DNA from: Candidatus Kariarchaeota archaeon
Lineage (GTDB): Archaea; Asgardarchaeota; Heimdallarchaeia; Heimdallarchaeales; Kariarchaeaceae
Length of the DNA stretch: 5,263 nt
NCBI GenBank assembly: GCA_016839545.1
Contig: JAEOUB010000621.1
Location: forward strand, 1-5,263
Direction: 5' to 3'
The notes below the pieces were generated by a model that saw nothing but the letters and a program-made list of their open reading frames with translations, ran no database searches and was not told the origin of the DNA. This document shows positions 1-5,263 of the stretch, in pieces (position 1 is the stretch's first letter; each line of letters starts with the position of its first letter). The position numbers and the translations under genes are program-made.

Positions 1-1289
1 ATCCCATCGGTGAGATCTGTGGAACCTGTGGCTCTGACTCTGTACTCAGAGAAGAGATCGAACACAAGATCTGCCCCATCTGTCGAAGTACCAATATTGA
101 GGATCCTGAAGTACTGGTGGCGAATATCGCCTCTGATTTCTTTACCACTATACAGAGAGTGTATGAGGTAAATGCCGAGTTCACTGATCTGTACCGTTCT
201 TTCGACTTCATGGTTGCCCTGGTAAGGTTTTGCAGATTTGCAGGTCTCATGGGATTACCCCAGATGGAAATGCAACTTGATAAGGTCTCCACAGCACTCA
301 AGAAGATCAATAATCAGGCGATAGAGAGTCTTAACTCTATCCGACGTGAGGGGCTGTACGATGTCAGATCACACAAATACTTCAAGGATGTCAAGCTTGA
401 GCATTATCGAAGCTTGGACGGGGTGCTCCGCAACACAGATGAGAAAGTGATACGTCACCTCGATCAGATCAGATTCTGGGTCAGTGAGGTCAAACATCGC
501 ATTGAGTTGCTCAAACCTACTGCTCTCTTTTTACGACAGCACTATGAGATGTTTGAAGAGATATCACCTCATCTTCCCGAAGGTGTCAATGATGTTGTTG
601 CCATTATTCCTCCTCTGTCAATGAGTATAAGGACCAAGAAAAGAAAGGAGCAAGATGATTGCTACATCATTTTCACTGCAGAATTTGCTGTATTTCTCCC
701 ACGACGGGCAGTGACCCATCCTGACAAAGCTGTGAATGGTATCAAGGTCTCCTATGCCAATTTCTTTCGCAGGGAGCGAAAAGTCTCCATGGTCAAAGGA
801 GTTCAACTGGAAATCAAACTTCTTGATGGCTCCATTATCATGAATGCTCCACCCCAGGTTCTCGATACGGTTGAGAATTATTTCGGTCTTGTAGATGCAG
901 ATGAACCCTACATGGTCGGTTCTCCCAAGAAAATCGTATCGATCGAGGCAATGGCATCAGACAAGAATGAGTATAAACGAGCTGCAACCAAGCTAGTCAC
1001 TATTTTCAATGAATGGCTCTTCGAGGAGCGTGTGCAGACGCCTCAAGCTGCTCCCAAGGTGGAGATGCCATCTATTACAGATCTGAAGAATCAGCTTGAT
1101 AAATTGGAGAGGCATTACCGGGATATCAATTACCAGGCACGTCACCGAGAAATTCCAATGGATCGTTTCCAGAATGAGACCTCGATGATCAAGGACAGGT
1201 ATGCCAGTATCAAAGATACATTGGCTAAACTCTCAGGACACTTTGGTGGTCTAGATCATGACAATCTAGACGATGAGTTTAGACTCTGA
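1..1289 (+). CDS. Zinc-ribbon / helical / PH-like domain protein (5' end outside window)
   Basis: The reading frame (first full codon at base 3) is open to the left edge, so the gene is 5'-truncated; 428 residues are visible. A GTG at 117 could serve as a start but would discard a clear zinc ribbon just upstream (CGTC at visible residues 6-9, CPIC at 24-27, a 14-residue spacer), so the true start lies outside. After the ribbon come about 150 mostly helical residues (42-193). Next is a beta-rich segment (about 195-300) with the look of a PH/GRAM-type domain: strands around DCYIIFTAEFAVFLP, then LEIKLLDGSIIMNAP, closing with a helix at VLDTVENYF. A Pro/Ala-rich linker (about 344-356) leads to a charged helical hairpin (358-412) and an acidic tail. 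No signal peptide or membrane segment is seen in the visible part. The role is unknown. The ribbon and PH-like fold suggest a cytoplasmic adaptor binding protein or membrane lipid, which is inference only. Confidence 0.85.
   Translation, partial: PIGEICGTCGSDSVLREEIEHKICPICRSTNIEDPEVLVANIASDFFTTIQRVYEVNAEFTDLYRSFDFMVALVRFCRFAGLMGLPQMEMQLDKVSTALKKINNQAIESLNSIRREGLYDVRSHKYFKDVKLEHYRSLDGVLRNTDEKVIRHLDQIRFWVSEVKHRIELLKPTALFLRQHYEMFEEISPHLPEGVNDVVAIIPPLSMSIRTKKRKEQDDCYIIFTAEFAVFLPRRAVTHPDKAVNGIKVSYANFFRRERKVSMVKGVQLEIKLLDGSIIMNAPPQVLDTVENYFGLVDADEPYMVGSPKKIVSIEAMASDKNEYKRAATKLVTIFNEWLFEERVQTPQAAPKVEMPSITDLKNQLDKLERHYRDINYQARHREIPMDRFQNETSMIKDRYASIKDTLAKLSGHFGGLDHDNLDDEFRL
1249..1271. repeat. 8-bp inverted repeat at the 3' end of the zinc-ribbon gene
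   Basis: GTCTAGAT (1249-1256) and ATCTAGAC (1264-1271) are perfect reverse complements separated by 7 bases, and could form a hairpin in the mRNA. It lies inside the last codons of the zinc-ribbon gene and ends two bases before an ATG (1273) that opens the next frame. An 8-bp match with a short loop can arise by chance in about 5 kb, so function is uncertain. Confidence 0.3.
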
Positions 1290-1326
1290 TAGAAACCTAT
1301 TCCTAGTTCTCAGTATTTCGTTGAGT

Positions 1327-1731
1327 ATGAGCCTGGAAAGCTTTCTATCAGGTGAGTCAGTACAACAAGAAATCATAGATCTTCATCAATTCTTTGAGGA
1401 TTGGTTTACAGGAGAAGTAAAGGAGGACATCACTCGTTTTGATTCTGTGATGGCTCCTGATTTCGAACTCATCTCTCCTTCTGGTCAACAAATCAATCGT
1501 CAATCAATCGTGGATATGATCGCTCAGGGGTACAACTCCCAGACAGATCGCAAGATCTGGGTTGAGGATATTACCTGTCGGGTGCAAGGTGACCTTGTAA
1601 TTGCTACCTATTATGAGTTACAGAGTTATGAGGGAGAACACACAAAAAGAATATCGACAGCTATCTTCTCCTATGATCCAGAGCTGCCCTGTTCCTCTCT
1701 ATGGCATCATGTTCATGAAACTTGGACCTGA
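1327..1731 (+). CDS. DUF4440 / SnoaL-like (NTF2-fold) small protein
   Basis: This 134-residue protein resembles the DUF4440 group of the SnoaL/NTF2-like superfamily, small alpha+beta cone-shaped proteins that bind small ligands or act as dimeric accessory domains. Family-like features are an N-terminal helix (about residues 13-28, IIDLHQFFEDWFTGEV), a segment of the type 'F..VMAPDFELISPSG' that starts the curved sheet, a helix beginning near RQSIVDMIAQ, and the closing strand HHVHETW at the extreme C terminus, a typical DUF4440 ending. Neither ligand nor reaction can be deduced. The frame also opens with an ATG at 1273, overlapping the previous gene by 17 bases. That longer form adds 18 residues including a short hydrophobic run. 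I prefer ATG 1327 because the family helix begins about 12 residues later, but neither start has a convincing Shine-Dalgarno site. The gene is co-oriented with the zinc-ribbon gene and probably cotranscribed with it. Confidence 0.75.
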   Translation: MSLESFLSGESVQQEIIDLHQFFEDWFTGEVKEDITRFDSVMAPDFELISPSGQQINRQSIVDMIAQGYNSQTDRKIWVEDITCRVQGDLVIATYYELQSYEGEHTKRISTAIFSYDPELPCSSLWHHVHETWT

Positions 1732-1748
1732 ATTCTGTAACCCTACAG

Positions 1749-1757
1749 TTTTTATTT
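1749..1757 (+). promoter_or_regulatory. Possible weak TATA-like element before the small Gly-rich gene
   Basis: A TTTTTATTT run lies in the gap after the DUF4440 gene. Its centre is about 26 bases before an in-frame GTG (1779), the usual archaeal TATA-to-start-site distance, so a leaderless transcript beginning at that GTG is possible. The match to the archaeal TATA consensus is poor. The T-run could equally be a weak transcription terminator for the upstream genes. Confidence 0.22.
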
Positions 1758-1804
1758 CAGATTAGCAATCCATATCTTGTGAGTGAGGACTCCACTCCTT
1801 CCAA

Positions 1805-1811
1805 GGATGAT
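1805..1811 (+). promoter_or_regulatory. Possible Shine-Dalgarno-like site
   Basis: GGATGAT lies 3 bases before the ATG at 1815 and partly matches the anti-Shine-Dalgarno complement (GGAGGTGAT). The spacing is short and the match imperfect. It is the best available support for choosing ATG 1815 over GTG 1779 as the start of the following gene. Confidence 0.3.
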
Positions 1812-1814
1812 ATC

Positions 1815-2129
1815 ATGATTGACGCTGCCAAGAAGAGTGGCAAAGAAATCCTGTCAGGTCTAGGAAAGGCGAGCATGGTGTTTACAAAAAGAATGGCCGA
1901 GGGTGCATTCAATGCTCAGATGGCACAAGCACAGCAAGAAGAGACTTCTCAGAAAATTAAAGTTGCAGGCTCTGAACTGGGTAAAGCACTTCTCAAAGGT
2001 GCAGTTGAGGGTGGCAGTATCGGAATGAGCAGTATCCTAGAAGGTGTAAATCAGTTCAGCAAAGAGATGGCAAAATATTCACCTCCTGAAGAAGATCCTG
2101 AATATCTCGACGGTGACATAGAAGAATAG
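1815..2129 (+). CDS. Small Gly/Ala/Lys-rich helical protein, unknown function
   Basis: I do not recognise this 104-residue protein. It is predicted to be mostly helical and has two related halves. GKEILSG...EG (residues 9-30) and GKALLKG...EG (56-77) align without gaps over 22 positions, sharing G, K, L, G, E and G at the same places with similar spacing of small and hydrophobic residues, a repeat period of 47. Between them is a Gln/Ala-rich helix (AQMAQAQQ). The C-terminal 15 or so residues are acidic and Pro-containing, likely disordered (PPEEDPEYLDGDIEE). Glycines spaced along the second half give a weakly glycine-zipper-like face, but neither half is hydrophobic enough to be a confident membrane helix. 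ATG 1815 is chosen because a partial Shine-Dalgarno precedes it; GTG 1779 would add 12 residues. The gene follows the DUF4440 gene by 83 bases and ends one base from a convergent gene. The composition and internal repeat suggest a real protein. Confidence 0.6.
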   Translation: MIDAAKKSGKEILSGLGKASMVFTKRMAEGAFNAQMAQAQQEETSQKIKVAGSELGKALLKGAVEGGSIGMSSILEGVNQFSKEMAKYSPPEEDPEYLDGDIEE

Positions 2130-2130
2130 A

Positions 2131-3222
2131 TCAATGGACTGCTTCCACTTCGAGATATGGGAAATGTTTGAGAATTAATCTGTCAAAAGCTTCTCTCTCC
2201 AATGGTTCCTGAGATAATTTTGCGAATTGTTCCTCGGGGATGAGACTTTCATATTCCATGCGAAGATCACGGAGTGAGTCAATCATAACCTCTGTCACAG
2301 CTTCTGCAACCAGTGAGATATGGATTTCTCCAAGATTGAATATTACCACTCGATCTGTGGATTGGATTGCCTCTAACTCTCGTTGAGAACCTGTAGCTGA
2401 TTTGAGGAAACTGGTTATCGCAGCTGATAATGAAGACATGAGAAAGGCCCTATCCTCGTAATTATCCTGTGTTTCAATGCCTCGTGTTGATACCAGCACG
2501 GAATGAAAGTTAATCCCGGTTTTGGAGTAGACCAGAATTTCAAATGTTTGTACAGGAATCCTCATCGCCAGCTCTGGTTTGAAAATGTAGAATATCACAA
2601 ATGTGAACAATCCGATGATTGCAAATATGTCAGAAACTCCCTGGATTGAGTCGATATTATCCCCTCCCAAATAGGGTGTGGCATACAACTGTATAACAAA
2701 TGAAATTGCTACCAGAAGAGTGCCCAGGGTCTGGACAAAAGCTGATACTTCCTTGGTGATTTTTTGAAGCATGATGAAATAATAGACACCAAAACTGAAT
2801 ACTGCAAATCCAAATCCAGACCTGTACGTATCACCGAGAAATCTCACCCAGTCAACATATTGGTCAGGAGTGACAACTGAAATCAAGATGAAACCGATTG
2901 AACCACCGACTAGGAAAGTCATCACAGACAGCCTTGGAGTCCAGGGCCTTGCATTCAGTCCGCTCTCGAAAAACAGGTAGAGGAAGTAATACTGGAGTGC
3001 AAAACATATTCTGGCAATACCAATCAGAGTAGATTCACGTGTATTCCACCCGTTAATCACGGCAAGGTCAATCATCACAAAGAGCAATGTTGCCAGAATG
3101 CCAAATACAATAGCCAGCTCCAATTTTACCCGTGTGCGGCTCTGATTTCCAATTCTACTGAAAAATATTACAAGTAGAACTAGCTGAAATGCAGTAAACG
3201 ATACGTAAAACAGAAGTGGCAC
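2131..3222 (-). CDS. Seven-transmembrane protein with C-terminal longin/roadblock-like cytoplasmic domain
   Basis: This 363-residue protein has seven strongly hydrophobic segments, at about residues 3-23, 33-56, 65-86, 98-117, 136-152, 160-180 and 196-215. The layout resembles the seven-helix N-terminal sensor modules found on some prokaryotic histidine kinases. No kinase, GGDEF or HAMP module follows. Residues 225-330 instead form an alpha/beta domain: a strand of the type FEILVYSKTG, a helix with LMSSLSAAITSFLKSATG, a beta hairpin through DRVVIFNLGEIHISLVAE, and a long helix ending in RMEYESLIP. This order and these motifs resemble longin/roadblock-like domains that in Asgard archaea and eukaryotes commonly partner small GTPases. 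The tail (331-363) is a short charged helix. The start is a GTG at 3222-3220, with no Shine-Dalgarno but a TATA box at the right distance for a leaderless mRNA. A role as membrane receptor or GTPase-docking platform is inference. The call of a 7TM protein is firm; the longin assignment is moderate. Confidence 0.85.
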   Translation of the reverse strand: MPLLFYVSFTAFQLVLLVIFFSRIGNQSRTRVKLELAIVFGILATLLFVMIDLAVINGWNTRESTLIGIARICFALQYYFLYLFFESGLNARPWTPRLSVMTFLVGGSIGFILISVVTPDQYVDWVRFLGDTYRSGFGFAVFSFGVYYFIMLQKITKEVSAFVQTLGTLLVAISFVIQLYATPYLGGDNIDSIQGVSDIFAIIGLFTFVIFYIFKPELAMRIPVQTFEILVYSKTGINFHSVLVSTRGIETQDNYEDRAFLMSSLSAAITSFLKSATGSQRELEAIQSTDRVVIFNLGEIHISLVAEAVTEVMIDSLRDLRMEYESLIPEEQFAKLSQEPLEREAFDRLILKHFPYLEVEAVH

Positions 3223-3244
3223 GAGAAAATCCGGTCAAAATCTG

Positions 3245-3252
3245 TATTTAAA
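3245..3252 (-). promoter_or_regulatory. Archaeal TATA box for the 7TM gene (leaderless)
   Basis: On the minus strand these bases read TTTAAATA, a close match to the archaeal TATA consensus. The box is centred about 26 bases upstream of the GTG at 3222, which is the usual distance to the transcription start. Transcription would therefore begin at or within a base or two of the start codon, giving a leaderless mRNA, in agreement with the lack of a Shine-Dalgarno site there. The box lies in the 80-base gap after the mutase-like gene, so the 7TM gene probably has its own transcript. The bases just upstream are not a strong purine-rich BRE. Confidence 0.6.
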
Positions 3253-3299
3253 GATACGTAGTTCTGAAAGTCCTGTATCCCTTGCCTCTTCCAATACTG

Positions 3300-3316
3300 A
3301 TTTCAATTATTGAAAT
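3300..3316. repeat. AT-rich palindrome over the mutase-like gene's stop codon
   Basis: ATTTCAAT-T-ATTGAAAT is a perfect 8-bp inverted repeat around a single central base, spanning the last codons and TGA stop of the mutase-like gene. It could form a short hairpin at the 3' end of that mRNA or be a dyad protein site. No U-tract follows on the minus strand, so it is not a classic terminator. Chance is possible in AT-rich sequence. Confidence 0.3.
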
Positions 3317-4694
3317 TGTCAATTTTTTCCTGTACAGCATCCAGATACACATTTGAGATCTCAAAAGGATCTGCTTCCGATGTCAGATGGATGATGCGGT
3401 GATCCCTTGAGGAGGGTAGGAGGTTGACCCATCCCTTGTCAAAAACAATTTTGACTCCGGCCAGGGTATCAATTGCGTACTTGAAACCTAGTTCGGGATC
3501 ATACTCTGTGAAATGTTCCATGTATGCAAAGAGCTCATTGTCAATATTCTTTGATACCATGATCTCTCTATGATTATTTGGTAATTGCGGGAGATGGTCA
3601 AGATAACGTGAAAGTGGTTGATCCATGGTTGCCAGCATCTCGAGTACTTTCAGTGTTGTATACATACCATCTGCGTCTACTGTGAAGCTAGGTGCCCAGA
3701 ACGACCCATCGTCAGACGCTCCAAACATTCCCTGATTGGCTCGTATGGCCTGTGCTATTGCACCCGGCTCATTCTTTACTCGAAGGACCTTTTGTTTTCC
3801 ACCACCAAGAGTCTGTGAAACATTCTCAATATTTCGGCTGAGGCTTTCAGAGATGACAATGGTACCACTAGAATTTCGTACCTGATGTGCGGCCAATCCG
3901 ACTGCCATCCTGTCAGAACTCTTCAGTATTCCATTCTCGTCCGTAAATACAACACGAGATCCCTCAACATCAAGCGCAATTCCAAGATCAGCCTCATTTG
4001 CGCGAACGGTTTGTGCCAGAGACACCATGGAATTTGCATTGGGAAGATTTTTGGGAATGATCTTGGGGATGAAGGAATTTATCGCAATTACCTCCACATT
4101 CAGATCAGTCAACAGGGGTGGAAGAATGGAACTTGCAGGTCCAAGTGCACTGTCGATTACTACCTTGAAATTCTGTTTCGCAATTGCCTTTCTGTCGATA
4201 AGATTCTTTATTCCATCGATATACACGTCTGCTGCACCGGTCGCATCCTGTATATTGACCATTTCCCTGGGGGGTACTCTCCGTATTGCTCCAGATTTGA
4301 GAATATCATGGATCTCAGAAAGCTTCTCCATGGTGAGTTCAGCACCGTTTTCGTCAAATAGCCTGATACTTGTTTTATCCTCTTCATAGTGACCCGAGGT
4401 AAACATCACTCCAGCATCTGCACCGAATCTTCTGATGTAGAACTGCAGAAGAGGAGTTGGGGCTGCGTGGAAATCAAGTGCAGAAACTCCTGAGGACATC
4501 AATCCCCCGGTAAACGCACGTTTCATCATTCTTGAGTCTGATCTGAAATCTCTAGCAATGGCTATAGTTGCCTTGTTTTTCAGCCAGGTTCCCACAGACG
4601 CACCAAGGGTGGCAGCAAACTCTGGCAGGATCTGTTCATAAGTCCCTACAATTCTGTTTTCTCTGATTATTCGATCAAATGTGTCTTGCACCAT
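3303..4694 (-). CDS. Phosphomannomutase/phosphoglucomutase-family protein, probable pseudoenzyme
   Basis: This 463-residue protein has the full length and four-domain order of the alpha-D-phosphohexomutase superfamily, whose active members swap the 1- and 6-phosphates of hexose phosphates. Recognisable framework includes ARDFRSDSR (47-55), AAPTPLLQFYI (77-87), ADLGIALD (235-242), DGMYTTLKVLEML (342-354) and a C-terminal GW..LLPSS segment (421-429). All four signature loops differ from active enzymes. The phosphoserine loop TASHNP is TSGHYE (99-104), with Gly in the serine position. The metal loop DGDADR is DVEGSR (242-247). The sugar loop GGEXSGH is GASDDGS (325-331). The phosphate loop RPSGTEP is LPSSRDH (426-432). 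The N terminus (FDRIIRENRIVG) resembles the mutase half of bacterial nucleotidyltransferase-mutase fusion proteins, as I recall them. It follows the nucleotidyltransferase gene by 12 bases with its own ribosome-binding site, so the two are probably cotranscribed. Likely a non-catalytic partner or regulator in GDP-mannose-type sugar-nucleotide synthesis; function is inferred. Confidence 0.88.
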   Translation of the reverse strand: MVQDTFDRIIRENRIVGTYEQILPEFAATLGASVGTWLKNKATIAIARDFRSDSRMMKRAFTGGLMSSGVSALDFHAAPTPLLQFYIRRFGADAGVMFTSGHYEEDKTSIRLFDENGAELTMEKLSEIHDILKSGAIRRVPPREMVNIQDATGAADVYIDGIKNLIDRKAIAKQNFKVVIDSALGPASSILPPLLTDLNVEVIAINSFIPKIIPKNLPNANSMVSLAQTVRANEADLGIALDVEGSRVVFTDENGILKSSDRMAVGLAAHQVRNSSGTIVISESLSRNIENVSQTLGGGKQKVLRVKNEPGAIAQAIRANQGMFGASDDGSFWAPSFTVDADGMYTTLKVLEMLATMDQPLSRYLDHLPQLPNNHREIMVSKNIDNELFAYMEHFTEYDPELGFKYAIDTLAGVKIVFDKGWVNLLPSSRDHRIIHLTSEADPFEISNVYLDAVQEKIDNFNN

Positions 4695-4700
4695 GTTTTA

Positions 4701-4707
4701 CACCCTC
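4701..4707 (-). promoter_or_regulatory. Shine-Dalgarno site of the mutase-like gene
   Basis: On the minus strand these bases read GAGGGTG, 6 bases before the ATG at 4694-4692. Its first base is the last base of the upstream TAG stop codon. This supports the chosen ATG and suggests translational coupling with the nucleotidyltransferase gene. Confidence 0.6.
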
Positions 4708-5263
4708 TAGTACCGATATTGGTTGTCGGTCAGCTCAAGCTTCAGGTTGCTTGGGAATACCATTTTCGACTGTCTTTCCTGCGTCATCAATTTGACATTT
4801 CGTGACAGGATAGTTCTGTAAATATCTGCTCCGTCGCTTATGACACAGGTATCATGGATAACAGACTCTTGGATTTTCGTGTCTGTTCCAATCGTTACCC
4901 CTCTTCCAATAGTGACATTGGGTCCAATACTGCAATTATTTCCAATCGTGCAATTATTTCCGATCAGTACTGGGGGGATGATCTTTGTACCCTCACCGAG
5001 TTCAACGTTTTCACCGATGAATTCAAACTCATTTATTTCCTTCTCAAAAGGAATGTAGGGGTAGGACCACTTCTTAATCACGTCATTGTTGGCCCAAATG
5101 TACTTCTTGTGTGTACCTGCATCTACCCAGTATGGGTCAGAAAGGTAGCCTCGTACATCATAATCGTGGTCCAACAGAAATGGGAACACATGACTCCCCC
5201 AGTCCATCAGGTCACCGTAGTTCTCAAGGATTGAGACCATCTGGTGATCTATAACATAGATTC
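4707..5263 (-). CDS. Sugar-phosphate nucleotidyltransferase, C-terminal part with left-handed beta-helix (5' end outside window)
   Basis: The frame is open to the right edge, so only the last 184 residues are visible; an in-frame ATG at 5240 is internal, because IYVIDHQ upstream continues the fold (a typical 'GIYV' strand of these enzymes). The first part matches the end of the nucleotidyltransferase catalytic domain of the mannose-1-phosphate guanylyltransferase/glucose-1-phosphate thymidylyltransferase type: a VFPFLL helix, then GYLSDPYWVDAGT (about 38-50), equivalent to the conserved 'gYw.DiGtp..Y..A' segment. From about residue 81 comes a left-handed beta-helix of hexapeptide repeats, then a short tail (KMVFPSNLKLEL). 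Such enzymes couple a sugar 1-phosphate to an NTP, giving NDP-sugar and pyrophosphate; this is cytoplasmic and feeds glycan or lipid glycosylation. The nucleotide-binding N terminus (GG.GTRL type) is off-window, so activity and sugar specificity cannot be judged. The adjoining phosphomannomutase-like gene favours mannose-1-phosphate guanylyltransferase. Confidence 0.85.
   Translation of the reverse strand, partial: IYVIDHQMVSILENYGDLMDWGSHVFPFLLDHDYDVRGYLSDPYWVDAGTHKKYIWANNDVIKKWSYPYIPFEKEINEFEFIGENVELGEGTKIIPPVLIGNNCTIGNNCSIGPNVTIGRGVTIGTDTKIQESVIHDTCVISDGADIYRTILSRNVKLMTQERQSKMVFPSNLKLELTDNQYRY
4878..4967 (-). repeat. Hexapeptide-repeat block encoding beta-helix turns
   Basis: Five consecutive six-residue units are encoded here: LIGNNC, TIGNNC, SIGPNV, TIGRGV and TIGTDT, each fitting the [LIV]-G-x4 pattern of left-handed beta-helices. 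The period shows in the DNA: TGCAATTATTTCC (plus-strand reading) occurs at 4931-4943 and again 18 bases later at 4949-4961. Less regular units flank the block (FIGENVELGEG before, VIHDTCVISDGADI after). This is part of the protein fold, not a mobile repeat. Confidence 0.85.

Noticed and set aside
618..806. Minus-strand open frame of 62 codons inside the zinc-ribbon/PH-like gene
   Set aside because: It is short, unsupported by any promoter or ribosome-binding site, and opposite a domain-bearing gene.
1..1289. Idea that the zinc-ribbon/PH-like protein is an ESCRT-II Vps36-like (GLUE domain) protein
   Set aside because: No winged-helix domains are recognisable and no ESCRT genes (Vps4, Snf7, Vps25) are nearby, so the resemblance is only in general architecture.
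1491..1511. Direct repeat AATCAATCGT occurring twice at an 11-base period
   Set aside because: It lies inside the DUF4440 coding region, the period is not a codon multiple and there are only two copies; coincidence of Gln/Asn/Ile/Arg codons is the simplest explanation.
3618..4389. Three plus-strand open frames opposite the mutase-like gene (3618-3818, 3885-4361, 4027-4389)
   Set aside because: They are antisense to a well-recognised full-length family protein, have no recognisable domains, and their composition is what the reverse of a coding strand gives.
4840..5234. Two plus-strand open frames opposite the nucleotidyltransferase
   Set aside because: The Ile/Pro/Val-rich repeats are just the reverse reading of the hexapeptide-repeat codons.
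5238..5240. ATG at 5240 as the true start of the nucleotidyltransferase gene
   Set aside because: The frame continues upstream to the edge with residues (IYVIDHQ) typical of the interior of the fold, and a protein starting here would lack the catalytic domain.

Overview
The window most likely comes from an archaeon, and the gene content suggests an Asgard-type lineage (inference, moderate confidence). Supporting signs are a TATA box (TTTAAATA) placed so that transcription would begin on a GTG start codon, a Shine-Dalgarno-like site at another start, moderate G+C (roughly 40-45% by eye), and a seven-helix membrane protein whose tail looks like a longin/roadblock-type alpha/beta domain. No rRNA, tRNA, CRISPR array, insertion sequence or phage gene is visible. 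Coding density is high and no gene-free stretch exceeds about 85 bases.

Left part, plus strand (1-2129): three co-oriented genes. The first enters from beyond the left edge. Its visible part carries a two-CxxC zinc ribbon, a long helical region, a beta-rich PH/GRAM-like segment and a C-terminal helical hairpin. The second encodes a small DUF4440/SnoaL-like (NTF2-fold) protein. The third encodes a roughly 104-residue Gly/Ala/Lys-rich protein of unknown function with an internal duplication. These may form one transcription unit, although a weak T-rich promoter-like element lies before the third gene.

Right part, minus strand (5263-2131): the tail of a sugar-phosphate nucleotidyltransferase with a left-handed beta-helix (mannose-1-phosphate guanylyltransferase-like) enters from the right edge. 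A phosphomannomutase-like gene follows after 12 bases and has its own ribosome-binding site. Together they look like a split version of the long nucleotidyltransferase/beta-helix/phosphohexomutase fusion proteins known from several bacteria. The mutase half has changed residues in all four signature loops, so it is probably a pseudoenzyme with a structural or regulatory role in nucleotide-sugar synthesis. After an 80-base gap with its own promoter comes the 7TM-longin-like gene, which ends one base from the stop codon of the convergent plus-strand cluster.

The observations most worth following up are the 7TM-longin-like architecture, the loop-degraded mutase beside its nucleotidyltransferase partner, and the zinc-ribbon/PH-like protein whose first in-frame start inside the window would wrongly remove its zinc ribbon.
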